From contig NZ_CP092471.1 in the NCBI RefSeq assembly GCF_026168555.1, positions 444,501 through 508,500 on the forward strand: DNA of 64,000 nucleotides, read 5' to 3'. This document shows positions 23,112 to 31,449 of this stretch, piece by piece; within the stretch, counting starts at the first letter, position 1, and every line of letters begins with the position of its first letter. Position numbers and translations under genes: made by a program. Origin of the DNA: Qipengyuania spongiae (GTDB lineage: Bacteria > Pseudomonadota > Alphaproteobacteria > Sphingomonadales > Sphingomonadaceae). A model generated the notes under the pieces. That model had not been told where the DNA came from, made no database searches, and was given only the letters and a program-made list of their open reading frames with translations.

Positions 23112-23561
23112 TTAGCTGGCTACAGTCTGGCTGCGCAGTTCGCGCGCCTTGGTGAGGATGATGTCCTCCAGCTTCTGGACGGTTGCGGCCTGCACCGGCG
23201 CTTCGACCCAGTTGCCGCCCTGCGCGACCTGGCGGCTGGCGGCGACGCGAAGGGCATCGGCGCGCAGGTCGAGATCGAGGATGGAAACGGTCAGCTTCAC
23301 CCGCTCGCCCGGATTGGCGGGGTTGGAATACCAGTCGGTCACGATCACGCCGCCGGCGCTGTCGGCCTGGAGCAGCGGGGCGAAGCTCACAGTCTCCAGC
23401 GCCGCGCGCCAGAGGTAGGAATTCACGCCGATCGTGTTGACCTGAGATGCTGGCAGATTGGCCTGCGGACGGTCGCGCCCGCCACAGGCCGCCAGCGCGC
23501 CGGTCGCGGCAAGGACGAGAGCGATGCGGGCGGATCGCGAAAGCATGGGCGCAGTCTTCAT
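23112..23561 (-). CDS. DUF3576 family lipoprotein
   Basis: A 149-residue protein with a lipoprotein signal: a basic N-terminus, a hydrophobic stretch, then LAAC near residue 26. The mature part ([33 protein letters not shown]) is the pattern of the DUF3576 family, a conserved alphaproteobacterial periplasmic or outer-membrane lipoprotein of unknown role. It is the first gene of the leuS-lptE-holA group. Since two of its neighbours concern the envelope, an envelope role is likely but not shown. Confidence 0.9.
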   Translation of the reverse strand: MKTAPMLSRSARIALVLAATGALAACGGRDRPQANLPASQVNTIGVNSYLWRAALETVSFAPLLQADSAGGVIVTDWYSNPANPGERVKLTVSILDLDLRADALRVAASRQVAQGGNWVEAPVQAATVQKLEDIILTKARELRSQTVAS

Positions 23562-23839
23562 GATATTCCTTGTTGCGGCTCGCCCGGGCTCTAGACCGCG
23601 CGAGGCGGGCGGGCAAGATGGGCGAGGGTTCTCGCCCTGCTCACGCCATCAGGCGACTGAACGCCTTCTGAATTGTCGATCTGACAAACGGAGGCGGCGG
23701 CACGCTCGAAAGCCCGATTGTGGACCGGGGGACACACCTCGCCCTAAACAATTCATTCCCTGGGCCAACATGCTGGTCATTCCAGCGTCGCCTTCCTATC
23801 AAACTTGGGCTTGCCATCGACTCCGAGGGGCACGGCGAA

Positions 23840-23872
23840 GGTTCTTAAGAATCTGAAAAGATTTCAGGAACC
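23840..23872 (+). promoter_or_regulatory. Hairpin with GNRA-type loop upstream of an outer-membrane gene
   Basis: In the 366-base gap 23562-23927 between divergent genes, GGTTC at 23840-23844 pairs with GAACC at 23868-23872. AATCT at 23850-23854 pairs with AGATT at 23859-23863 around a GAAA loop, with a few imperfect pairs between the two stems. It would form a stable hairpin in the leader about 55 bases before the start codon. The same gap holds an inverted repeat TTGTC-GATCT-GACAA at 23673-23687. I see no other feature in the gap. Confidence 0.4.
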
Positions 23873-23927
23873 GTTCAGTCGTGAAGGGGTCAATCGGGCA
23901 GGTGTAGATTCAAGTGGGGACTCACAC

Positions 23928-24686
23928 GTGAAACGGAATGGCAGCAAGAGCTTGGCAGCGCGCTTCGCGCCCGGCCTCCTTGCGGCCGCCGCGCTGATCG
24001 CGGTTCCCTCCACCGGTTATGCCGTGGCGACCGGCGGCTCCGTCCCGGTCGTCGAAGATCTCGAATTCGCGCCTTTCACGCCTGCCAATGTCGATCCCGC
24101 GCTCGCCCTCCACGTCGCTTCGATCATCGGGGAAGATGGTTTACGCTTCACGCCTGCCGCGCGCCAGCAGCGCAGCGAACGGACGGTGACGATGGCGGTG
24201 CGCGTCGATCGCAGCACGGCGCGGGCGATTTCGGTTCGCAACACGATCGACAAGGTGGCCGAAGCCGAGCCGGGCCGGGGATCGGCATCCTCGATCATCG
24301 CCCCCACGCGCTACAATCTCGGCATTGCCAAGGGATACCAGACCTTCGCGCAGCCTGCGCCTAAGGCGCTCGAACTGCCGGCGGGCATCCGCAGCATCGC
24401 CATGCCGGACATCTCCGATTTCCGTGGCGAGGAACGCGCGGACAAGCCCAGCCGCTTCAGCGCCCGCGTCCGGCTGGACAACGACGTGGCGACCGGCCGC
24501 GCGCCCCGCACGCTCGGCGGCACGGGCGAACGCAGCGTCGATTTCGCCGGCTCCTATCGCGTCCTGCGCAATCTCGACGTCACTGCCGGCGTCCGCGTGT
24601 CGCAGGACCGCAACCGCATCGCGCCCCTCACCGACGGGGTGGAGGACAGCCAGGCCGTCTATGTCGGAACCCAGTTCCGCTTCTGA
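23928..24686 (+). CDS. Probable outer-membrane or cell-surface protein, unknown
   Basis: A 252-residue exported protein starting at GTG 23928, seven bases after GGGGA. The signal peptide covers about residues 1-31 (SLAARFAPGLLAAAALIAVPSTGYA). The N-terminal half is unremarkable and charged. The last ~70 residues alternate like beta strands (FSARVRLDNDVATG, SYRVLRNLDVTAGVRVSQDRN) and end YVGTQFRF with a terminal Phe, as in outer-membrane barrels. Only a few strands can be counted, so a complete barrel is uncertain. I do not recognise the family. A perfect terminator follows. Confidence 0.75.
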   Translation: MKRNGSKSLAARFAPGLLAAAALIAVPSTGYAVATGGSVPVVEDLEFAPFTPANVDPALALHVASIIGEDGLRFTPAARQQRSERTVTMAVRVDRSTARAISVRNTIDKVAEAEPGRGSASSIIAPTRYNLGIAKGYQTFAQPAPKALELPAGIRSIAMPDISDFRGEERADKPSRFSARVRLDNDVATGRAPRTLGGTGERSVDFAGSYRVLRNLDVTAGVRVSQDRNRIAPLTDGVEDSQAVYVGTQFRF

Positions 24687-24714
24687 TCGACGCTTTGATT
24701 CGCTTGGCCTCTCG

Positions 24715-24740
24715 AAAAACCCCGTTCCGCCGGGGTTTTT
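24715..24740 (+). terminator. Rho-independent terminator
   Basis: AAAAACCCCG pairs perfectly with CGGGGTTTTT around TTCCGC. It has a ten-base stem with a T run and lies 28 bases after the preceding stop codon. It separates the outer-membrane-type gene from phaB. Confidence 0.93.
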
Positions 24741-24803
24741 CTTTGCCATGTCTCCGCGCTGCCTTATGTCCGAGCCAATAAAAACATGAAGGAGCGGATA
24801 TCT

Positions 24804-25526
24804 ATGGGCAAGGTGGCGATCGTGACCGGGGGCACCCGCGGCATCGGGCGCGCAATCTGCGAGGCACTGCGCGAGGACGGCTTCACCGTCGTCGCCAATT
24901 ACGCGGGCAATGACGATGCGGCGAAGAAATTCACCGACGAAACCGGCATCGCAACATTCAAATGGGATGTCGGCGATCACCAGGCCTGCATCGAGGGCTG
25001 CGCCCGGGTTACCGAGGAAGTCGGGCCGATCCACGCGGTGGTCAACAATGCCGGCATCACGCGCGACGGCACGCTGCTCAAGATGAGCTTCGAGGACTGG
25101 AACGATGTCATGCGCATCAATCTGGGCGGATGCTTCAACATGGCCAAGGCGTGCTTTCCGGGCATGAAGGAGCGCGGCTGGGGGCGGATAGTCAATATCG
25201 GCTCGATCAACGGACAGGCCGGGCAATACGGCCAGGTCAACTATGCCGCCGCCAAGAGCGGCATCCACGGCTTCACCAAGGCGCTGGCGCAGGAAGGCGC
25301 ACGCTTCAGCATTACCGTCAACGCCGTCGCGCCGGGTTACATCGACACCGACATGGTCGCCGCCGTGCCCGAGCCTGTGCTCGAGAAGATCGTCGCCAAG
25401 ATACCCGTCGGCCGCCTTGGCCAGGCGCAGGAGATCGCCCGCGGGGTCAGCTTCCTGTGCAGCGAGGATGCCGGCTTCGTCACCGGATCGACGATGAGTA
25501 TCAATGGCGGCCAACATATGTATTAA
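24804..25526 (+). CDS. phaB: Acetoacetyl-CoA reductase
   Basis: An NADPH-dependent short-chain dehydrogenase of 240 residues that reduces acetoacetyl-CoA to (R)-3-hydroxybutyryl-CoA for PHB synthesis. The cofactor motif TGGTRGIGRAI is near residue 8, NNAGITRD near 84, and the catalytic Ser and Tyr/Lys lie in GSINGQAGQYGQVNYAAAKSG. The FKWDVGD and GYIDTDMVAAVPE segments are typical of PhaB rather than FabG. ATG 24804 is chosen over ATG 24786 because GGAG lies nine bases before it and the length then fits the family. A response regulator gene begins seven bases after its stop. The PHA synthase is not in this window. Confidence 0.93.
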   Translation: MGKVAIVTGGTRGIGRAICEALREDGFTVVANYAGNDDAAKKFTDETGIATFKWDVGDHQACIEGCARVTEEVGPIHAVVNNAGITRDGTLLKMSFEDWNDVMRINLGGCFNMAKACFPGMKERGWGRIVNIGSINGQAGQYGQVNYAAAKSGIHGFTKALAQEGARFSITVNAVAPGYIDTDMVAAVPEPVLEKIVAKIPVGRLGQAQEIARGVSFLCSEDAGFVTGSTMSINGGQHMY

Positions 25527-25532
25527 GCGCGC

Positions 25533-25943
25533 ATGGCACGCATAATCTTTGCCGACGACGACCCCATTGTTGGCGCGATCGTCCAGAAAACACTGCTCGA
25601 TGCCGGCCATGCGGTCGGCGTGGTCGAAAATGGGGAGACGGCCCTTGCCGCGATCTCGCGGCGGCGGCCGGACCTTCTCATCCTCGACATCACTATGCCG
25701 GGCATGACCGGCTCCGAGGTGCTCGACCGGGTGCGACGCGATCCCGAATTGTGGGACCTGCCGGTTCTGATGCTGACCGGTCGTCGCTCGCAGTCGGACG
25801 AGGATATCGCGATCCGCGCGGGCGCAACGGATTACCTGCGCAAGCCCTTCGACCCCGACCAGCTGATCGTGATGGTCGAGGCGCTCGTGCGGCAGGGGGA
25901 GACGAAGGGGCCGCCGGGCACCGCTCCCCGCCGCAGCATCTAG
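25533..25943 (+). CDS. Single-domain response regulator
   Basis: A 136-residue receiver domain without an output domain. The phospho-acceptor is Asp52 in LLILDITMPG; the acidic pocket is ADDDP near residue 8, and the switch residues are Thr82 and Lys104 (RKPFD). All are intact, so it should be phosphorylated. The start lies seven bases after the phaB stop, so the two are probably on one transcript. Its partner kinase is unknown. Single-domain regulators act by protein contact or as phosphate relays. Confidence 0.92.
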   Translation: MARIIFADDDPIVGAIVQKTLLDAGHAVGVVENGETALAAISRRRPDLLILDITMPGMTGSEVLDRVRRDPELWDLPVLMLTGRRSQSDEDIAIRAGATDYLRKPFDPDQLIVMVEALVRQGETKGPPGTAPRRSI

Positions 25944-25947
25944 GCGA

Positions 25948-26661
25948 TCATCCGATCAGATAGCCGACCACCCGCCAGTCCGCCCCGTCGCGTACCAGCG
26001 CGACGGTTTCCACCGTGTCGGGCTTGTTTGCGAAACTGGTGCGAAACTTGATGACCCGGTGGCCGTTGGGCGGGGTCGGCACGATGTCCTGCGACACCAG
26101 TTCGCGCGAGACGACGCGGCCGAGCGGCACCCGCACATCTTCCGATACGCTGGACCAGAGAGCGAGGGTGTTCTGTTTCCGGAACGTGTTTCCCGTCGCC
26201 TCCCAGCTGGCCTGCCAGTTTCCCGCATCGACTAGGGCCAGCCAGGCACGCGCGTCCGCGAGCACCGTGCTTACAACGCTGTCGCTTTCGGTGGCGGCGC
26301 TTGACTGAGTTGTAGGCTGGACGGGCGCAGTTTGCAGGGCAGCGACAAGCGCCAGGGAAGCAAGGACGATCGACATGGCAATTCCTCCGGTGATCCACAC
26401 GGCCCGATGCCGTGTGGTGAAGCCATCATCTGCGGTCGCCGCGCCAGCCGAGTCATCCCCCAATTCCTTGGACCCAAGCGATTGGGGGGCATGTTCGGCT
26501 GTCTCCGCTTCCTCTGCGGCCAGCAAGCGCCCGGCCTCCCGGCTGCTCGAAACCTCGAGCTTGCGCCGCGCGTTGCGGAGGCGTTCGTTGACCGTATGGA
26601 TCGAGACGTCCAGCCGCCGGGCCAGCGACTTCGCATCGTAACCCCGCACCACGAGGCGCAA
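25948..26661 (-). CDS. LuxR-type HTH membrane protein with DUF4019 domain; frame interrupted near N-terminus
   Basis: The readable frame from TTG 26661 encodes 237 residues. It has a LuxR/GerE-like helix-turn-helix at the start (AKSLARRLDVSIHTVNERLRNARRKLEV), a Glu/Ala-rich linker, one membrane helix near residue 90-112 (ITGGIAMSIVLASLALVAAL), and a periplasmic DUF4019-type domain (NTFRKQNTLALWSSVSEDVR, DWRVVGYLIG). The first HTH helix, read as TLTEKEKQT, lies in the same frame just upstream of the TTG but directly after a TAA codon at 26691-26689. An ATG at 26709 in that frame would give a natural N-terminus if the TAA were absent. It is therefore either a start-shifted gene or a recent pseudogene. 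It converges on the response regulator gene. Confidence 0.7.
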   Translation of the reverse strand: MRLVVRGYDAKSLARRLDVSIHTVNERLRNARRKLEVSSSREAGRLLAAEEAETAEHAPQSLGSKELGDDSAGAATADDGFTTRHRAVWITGGIAMSIVLASLALVAALQTAPVQPTTQSSAATESDSVVSTVLADARAWLALVDAGNWQASWEATGNTFRKQNTLALWSSVSEDVRVPLGRVVSRELVSQDIVPTPPNGHRVIKFRTSFANKPDTVETVALVRDGADWRVVGYLIG

Positions 26662-26796
26662 GGTCTGTTTTTCCTTCTCCGTGAGGGTTTAGAGGCCACG
26701 CGCCGTCATCCCACGGGATTACCGCTTTCCGGCGGCGGGGGGCCACCCCAAAAAATTCGTATCGCCCCGCTGGCGCAGATCCTAGAGTCCCGGGCC

Positions 26797-27081
26797 GTGT
26801 CCGATCCCTACCATCCGCCGGTCAAGCGCTCGCTCGCCATTGCGGGGCACAAGACCTCGATCAGTCTGGAACCGCTGTTCTGGGACATGTTGCTTGCGGC
26901 GGCTGCTCGCGAGAACGTTGCGATCAACGCGCTGGTCGCGCGGATCGACGCCGAGCGAATCCGGTCACGGACCCCGCCCGGTCTCGCGAGCGCCATCAGA
27001 GTCTGGCTGGTCGAGGATCTGCGGAGCGGCGCAGGCCGCGAAATCGCACCCCATGCAACAGAAAGGGGCGACCGGTGCTGA
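26797..27081 (+). CDS. Ribbon-helix-helix domain protein
   Basis: A 94-residue protein starting at GTG 26797. Nearly the whole length matches the RHH_4-type ribbon-helix-helix fold: a beta strand HKTSISLEPLFWDML, a first helix AAARENVAINALVARIDAER, and a second helix GLASAIRVWLVEDL. Such proteins are common in alphaproteobacteria and resemble small DNA-binding regulators, but most have no known target. It is transcribed divergently from the LuxR/DUF4019 gene. The stop codon lies inside the loop of a terminator-like hairpin. Confidence 0.85.
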   Translation: MSDPYHPPVKRSLAIAGHKTSISLEPLFWDMLLAAAARENVAINALVARIDAERIRSRTPPGLASAIRVWLVEDLRSGAGREIAPHATERGDRC

Positions 27082-27095
27082 CCTGCCGCCCCTTT
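27062..27095. terminator. Bidirectional terminator hairpin
   Basis: AAAGGGGCG at 27062-27070 pairs perfectly with CGCCCCTTT at 27087-27095. The loop includes the stop codon of the ribbon-helix-helix gene. The A- and T-flanked stem lies between convergent genes and could end transcripts from both sides. Confidence 0.65.
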
Positions 27096-27116
27096 GCAAA
27101 TCGATAGCCCCGGCCG

Positions 27117-27338
27117 TCAGTATTTCGCGGTCGCGTCGCTCGCCGGATAGGTTTCGTCGAGCGCCTCGTCCGTCCGGCTCATCGGCTGGTGCGAGGTGGT
27201 CGATTCCGCCCCCGCATTGCGGAACGCACCGCGCGGCTCGCCATCGGCGAAGGCCACGCCGTTCTTGTCCCGCTGGGACTGTTCGTAATACTTGTAACCG
27301 GCATAGCCGAGGGCACCGAGCGCAAGAAGCTTAAGCAT
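27117..27338 (-). CDS. Small conserved protein with N-terminal membrane helix
   Basis: A 73-residue protein. ATG 27338 follows AAGGAAT. The N-terminus MLKLLALGALGYAGYKYYEQ is a short hydrophobic, glycine-spaced helix likely to sit in the inner membrane. The rest is polar and ends in DEALDETYPASDATAKY. The function is unknown. Small proteins of this composition are common in sphingomonads. It is downstream of murA in the same direction, 62 bases away. Confidence 0.75.
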   Translation of the reverse strand: MLKLLALGALGYAGYKYYEQSQRDKNGVAFADGEPRGAFRNAGAESTTSHQPMSRTDEALDETYPASDATAKY

Positions 27339-27400
27339 GGTCGAATTCCTTTCTTTGCGATCCAACGATCGGATCGCCGGAAAGGTCCGTGCCCGATCGC

Positions 27401-28684
27401 TCAATCGTCGCCGACGCGTTCGATATCCGCGCCGACCAGCGCCAGCTTCTCTTCCAGCCGCTCGTAACCGCGATCGAGGTGGTAGATTCGGCGCACCTGC
27501 GTCTCTCCCGCGGCGGCGAGCGCGGCGATGATCAGGCTCATCGAGGCGCGCAGATCGGTCGCCATGACCTCCGCCCCCGTCAGGCGGTCGACACCCTTCA
27601 CGATCGCAGTGCGGCCCGACACCTCGATATCCGCGCCCATGCGGCGCAGTTCGGGCACGTGCATGTAGCGGTTCTCGAAGATCGTCTCGGTCAGGACGCT
27701 GGTGCCACCGGCCTTCGTCAGCAGGCTCATCAGCTGCGCCTGCATGTCGGTGGCGAGGCCGGGATATGGCGCGGTCGAGAGGTCCACGCCCTTCAGCGGA
27801 CCGTTCGCGCGAACATGCACGCCGTCCTCCTGCGCCTCGACCTCGACGCCGATAGCGCGCAGGGCATTGGTGGTCGCGTCCATCTCCTCGCCATTGGCCC
27901 CTTCGAGGAACACCTCGCCCCCGGTGATCGCCGCGGCGCAGGCATAGGAGCCGGCCTCGATCCGGTCGGCCATCACCTTGTAGGTCGCGCCGTAGAGCTT
28001 CTTCACGCCCCGGATCACCAGTTCGGAGCTGCCGATGCCCTCGATCTTGGCGCCCATCGCGACGAGCAGCCGGCACAGGTCGACGATCTCCGGCTCGCGC
28101 GCAGCATTGCCGATGCGGCTGGTTCCCTTGGCGAGCACGGCGGCCATCACCGCGTTCTCGGTCGCGCCGACCGAGACGATGGGGAAGTCGTATTCGCCGC
28201 CCGGCAGGCCCGCGGCCGGCGCCCTAGCCTTCACATAACCCTCGGCCAGCTCGATCTCGGCCCCCAGCGCCTCCAGCGCTTTCAGGTGAAGGTCGATCGG
28301 CCGGTTGCCGATGGCGCATCCGCCCGGCAGCGAGACCGTCGCCTCGCCCGTGCGCGCGAGCAGCGGTCCGAGCACGAGGATCGAGGCGCGCATCTTGCGC
28401 ACCAGATCGTAGGGCGCGACGTTCGAGGTGATCCGCGTCGCCTCCTGCGTGACCACACGCCCGAATTCCTCGGGCCGCTTGCCGGGGATCGAGTGGGCGA
28501 CGCCGAACTGCGTCATCAGGTGCTGGAACCCGTCGATATCGGCGAGCCGCGGCAGATTGCGCAGCGTCACCGGCTCCTCGGTCAGCAGCGCGCAGGGAAT
28601 GAGCGTCAGCGCGGAATTCTTCGCGCCGGAGATCGGCAGCGTCCCGGAAAGCCGGTTGCCGCCCTTGATGATGAGCTTGTCCAT
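27401..28684 (-). CDS. murA: UDP-N-acetylglucosamine 1-carboxyvinyltransferase
   Basis: The first committed enzyme of peptidoglycan synthesis, which transfers enolpyruvate from PEP to UDP-GlcNAc in the cytoplasm. The length of 427 residues is standard. Lys22 lies in SGAKNSAL, and the fosfomycin-target cysteine Cys123 in [11 protein letters not shown]. The two inside-out alpha/beta domains are recognisable from repeats such as [21 protein letters not shown]. Because the active-site residue is Cys and not Asp, the enzyme should be fosfomycin-sensitive in principle. The gene starts at ATG 28684. Confidence 0.97.
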   Translation of the reverse strand: MDKLIIKGGNRLSGTLPISGAKNSALTLIPCALLTEEPVTLRNLPRLADIDGFQHLMTQFGVAHSIPGKRPEEFGRVVTQEATRITSNVAPYDLVRKMRASILVLGPLLARTGEATVSLPGGCAIGNRPIDLHLKALEALGAEIELAEGYVKARAPAAGLPGGEYDFPIVSVGATENAVMAAVLAKGTSRIGNAAREPEIVDLCRLLVAMGAKIEGIGSSELVIRGVKKLYGATYKVMADRIEAGSYACAAAITGGEVFLEGANGEEMDATTNALRAIGVEVEAQEDGVHVRANGPLKGVDLSTAPYPGLATDMQAQLMSLLTKAGGTSVLTETIFENRYMHVPELRRMGADIEVSGRTAIVKGVDRLTGAEVMATDLRASMSLIIAALAAAGETQVRRIYHLDRGYERLEEKLALVGADIERVGDD

Positions 28685-28786
28685 GGACCCGACGCCTTAA
28701 CTTATCGGCGCGCGCTGGCAAGGAGTGGCGGGCGGTTCGGCCACCGCTTGAGGGTCGATTCCCCCCGCCGCCTCTCGTTCAATCAG

Positions 28787-30580
28787 CTACCCGGCAGTTG
28801 CCTCACTCTTCGCGGACGCCTTCTGGCCTGTTGTTCGCTGACGGGCGACAAGAGCGTCGGCATCCGACGGCGCCTTGCCCTGCTCGTCACGGGCTCTATC
28901 ACCTCGTAGGTCCGCCCGTTCGCTCTCATCGAATTCGGGTGAAAGGGCCGCGCCGTTCACCAGCCCCGAAAGATTCGAGCCGTCCAGTCCGAGTTCCTTC
29001 ATCAGGCCGTCCAGAACGGGCGCCTGCGCACGGTAGGCGAGTGCCGCGCTGACGGCATCGGTCGCCAGATTGCCCGAACTTCCCGCGGAAGAAGAGCCGC
29101 CCGTTCCGGCGTTCGGGCCCCGGCTCCCGCCCGTGGTCAGCCCGTCCACCTGCACGATCTTGATCGAATCGATCGCCTCCATGGGCTTCGCGCTTTCCCG
29201 GATCACATCGGGCAGGACCTTGAGCAACGCCAGCTTGGTTTGCAGGCTGATCTGGTCCATCGAAAGGATGTTGGCCGCCTCGTTGATCGCTCGCTGGCCC
29301 GCAGCTTCCACCTCGAAGCGGACCCGTGCGGCCTCCGCACGCAACTTCTCTGCCTCGGCCTCGCCCTCGGCCTCCCGGCGAGCGGCTTCGGCGCGGTTCT
29401 GGGCCGCGTCTTTCTCCGCCTCGGCATCGACGCGGATCTTGATCGCGTCGCGCTCAGCCTGTTTCGAAGCCTCGATCAGTTCGATGCGCTTCTGGCGCTC
29501 GGCGATCTCAGTCTCACGGCTGGTGGAAACCTGCTCTTCCGCGGCGACTGCCTTGGCGCGCGCCTCGTCGGCATCGGCCTTGGCCTGGCTTTCTTCGCGG
29601 CTTTTGTTCTGGACCGCAATCTGCTGTTCCTGGCGGGCGATCTCCAGAGCGCGTTGTTGATCGATGCGCGCTTCCTCGACCAGGCGATCCGCTTCGATCT
29701 GCTGGGCGTCGACTTGCTTCTTCGCCTCGATCCGGGCGGCATCCGCCTCGCGGGTACGCTCTGCCTGCGTCCGTGCGATTTCGGAGGACTGAGCGGCGCG
29801 CCGGACCTCGACCTCGCGCTCCTGCTCCAGCCGGGCATATTCGGTGTCGCGGCTGATCTCGAAGCTGCGCTGCGCCGCCTCGAGGTTCTTGGTCTCCATC
29901 TGAACCCGCGTATCCTGCTCGATATCGTTGCGCAGCTTCTTACGCGCCTCGATCTGCTCGGTCAGCTTGGTCAGGCCCTCGGCGTCGAAGGCGTTGTTGG
30001 CATTGAAGTGCTCGATCGAAGTCTGGTCGAGCCCGGTCAGCGAGACCGATTCCAGTTCGAGCCCGTTCATCGCGAGATCGTTGGAGCTGACCTGTTGCAC
30101 CTTCTGGACGAAATCCGCGCGCTGTTCGTGCAGTTCGTTCATGGTCATACCCGCCGCGACCGAACGAAGCGCATCGACGAACTTGCCCTCGACCAGGTCC
30201 TTCAGCATCTCGGGCTGCATGGTGCGCTGACCCAGCGTCTGCGCTGCCATGGCGATCGCCTCGCTGTCCGGCTTCACGCGGACATAGAATTCGGCCTTCA
30301 CGTCGATCCGCAGCCGGTCGAGAGTGATCAGCGCCTCCCCGTCGCGGCGTACCACGGAGAGCACCAGAGTGTTCATATTGACCGGCATGGTCTCGTGGAA
30401 CACCGGCAGCACCAGGGCGCCGCCATTCATCACCACCTTCTCGCCGCCAACGCCGGTGCGCACGAAGGCAATTTCCTTCGAGGCGCGGCGGTACATCTTG
30501 AGCAGGAAGGTGATGACGATCAGAGCGAAAATCACTCCGCCGATCAGCATAACCAGCGACGTTCCAAAGATATCTTCCAT
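28787..30580 (-). CDS. Flotillin family protein (YqiK-like)
   Basis: A 597-residue SPFH/band 7 protein of the flotillin type. It has an N-terminal membrane helix (MLIGGVIFALIVITFLLKMY), then the SPFH domain (about 35-210) with FVRTGVGGEKVVMNGGALVLP. A very long coiled coil rich in Glu, Ala, Arg and Gln follows (about 220-470), and a low-complexity C-terminal region ends the protein. Bacterial flotillins assemble into membrane microdomains and affect envelope order and fluidity. The start has AAGGGGGA upstream, and the gene follows the YqiJ-like gene by 12 bases, the same pairing as yqiJ-yqiK of E. coli. Confidence 0.92.
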   Translation of the reverse strand: MEDIFGTSLVMLIGGVIFALIVITFLLKMYRRASKEIAFVRTGVGGEKVVMNGGALVLPVFHETMPVNMNTLVLSVVRRDGEALITLDRLRIDVKAEFYVRVKPDSEAIAMAAQTLGQRTMQPEMLKDLVEGKFVDALRSVAAGMTMNELHEQRADFVQKVQQVSSNDLAMNGLELESVSLTGLDQTSIEHFNANNAFDAEGLTKLTEQIEARKKLRNDIEQDTRVQMETKNLEAAQRSFEISRDTEYARLEQEREVEVRRAAQSSEIARTQAERTREADAARIEAKKQVDAQQIEADRLVEEARIDQQRALEIARQEQQIAVQNKSREESQAKADADEARAKAVAAEEQVSTSRETEIAERQKRIELIEASKQAERDAIKIRVDAEAEKDAAQNRAEAARREAEGEAEAEKLRAEAARVRFEVEAAGQRAINEAANILSMDQISLQTKLALLKVLPDVIRESAKPMEAIDSIKIVQVDGLTTGGSRGPNAGTGGSSSAGSSGNLATDAVSAALAYRAQAPVLDGLMKELGLDGSNLSGLVNGAALSPEFDESERADLRGDRARDEQGKAPSDADALVARQRTTGQKASAKSEATAG

Positions 30581-30592
30581 TGTTCCCCCTTC

Positions 30593-31231
30593 TTAAATCC
30601 CGGTCGGCGACAGACGCCGCTCGGCCAGCGCCGTCGCGAAGAACCGATTGTCCTCGCGCCGCACCAGCAGCACTTCCTCGCCCGCACGCAATTCGCTCGA
30701 TGCCTCGTGTGGCTCCACCATCACGTGATGTGCCTGGCCATGTACGTCGTGTACGCGGGCGCGAGCCGGCGATCCGGCGCGCGCCACGCCATCGGTTATT
30801 TCCGCCCTGCGGCCGACAAGGCTGTCGGTCGTTACCGCTGTCGTGTGATCCTTCGGCAAGATCGCTCCGAGCGGCCGGGCGAGCAAACTGGTCATCGGCA
30901 ACGAAGCTGCCGTCGCAATCGTCGCAGCGAGCCACGGATGCAGCGGCGCACCCGTCAAGCTCTCGCAGAAAAGCTGGAGGCTCAGCCCGGAACCGGAGAA
31001 GACGAGCAACAAAAGCGCCAGCCATATCGTCAGGGGCACACGCCCCAGCCCCAGCAGCGCAAGCAGGCCTTCCATGAAGCCCGGCTCCACCGCGTAAGCT
31101 CCGTCCGTATCGGCGGCGATATCGGCACCGGCCTCGCCGCCCCAGTCTCCGATGCCGAACAGCTGAACAAGGCCGAGCAGAAGCATGACCGCCATCGCCA
31201 GCGCGAAAGGCAGATTATGCGGCTCCAGCAG
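30593..31231 (-). CDS. YqiJ-like membrane protein with OB-fold domain
   Basis: A membrane protein with three hydrophobic segments and a C-terminal OB-fold-type domain (DSLVGRRAEITDGVARAGSPARARV, EEVLLVRREDNRFFAT), the partner of the adjacent flotillin. Start choice is unusual. The first ATG (31195) lies inside the first membrane helix and has no ribosome binding site. Twelve codons upstream in the same frame, a CTG at 31231 follows GGGGGAGGGG at a good distance and would give the N-terminus LLEPHNLPFALAMAVMLL, which agrees with the family's usual beginning. A TAA stop bounds the frame at 31255-31253. I therefore propose a CTG start, giving about 212 residues. Confidence 0.8.
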   Translation of the reverse strand: MLEPHNLPFALAMAVMLLLGLVQLFGIGDWGGEAGADIAADTDGAYAVEPGFMEGLLALLGLGRVPLTIWLALLLLVFSGSGLSLQLFCESLTGAPLHPWLAATIATAASLPMTSLLARPLGAILPKDHTTAVTTDSLVGRRAEITDGVARAGSPARARVHDVHGQAHHVMVEPHEASSELRAGEEVLLVRREDNRFFATALAERRLSPTGI

Positions 31232-31390
31232 TGTCGTAAGCCCCTCCCCCAGCTCGTCTTACCGGATGATCGCACGCCTGCAAGCGCGGGATTTTCCTAC
31301 ACCGCCTCCGCGCGTTAGACCGGGTGGGATGGTCATCGCCCATGCCTTCGCCGCAGTCCTCGCAACCGGGTCTTTCAATGCCCTGGACCG

Positions 31391-31408
31391 TGTAACACCT
31401 GTAACACC
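31391..31408. repeat. Tandem 9-bp repeat in intergenic region
   Basis: TGTAACACC occurs twice in direct succession, followed by TGTT. It lies in the 218-base gap between the acyl-CoA synthetase end and the YqiJ-like gene, about 160 bases upstream of the latter. It could be a binding site for a regulator acting on the yqiJ-flotillin operon; no regulator is indicated by the sequence. Confidence 0.45.
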
Positions 31409-31449
31409 TGTTCAGGCATCGGGGGCGGGAACTGAACGGAGCGGGCGAA

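Noticed and set aside
20735..23155. Long plus-strand open frame over leuS
   Set aside because: A shadow of the leuS codon bias; no recognisable motif, and leuS carries both synthetase signatures.
27389..28909. Plus-strand open frame over murA
   Set aside because: murA is unambiguous on the other strand; the plus frame shows only His/Asp/Arg-rich shadow composition.
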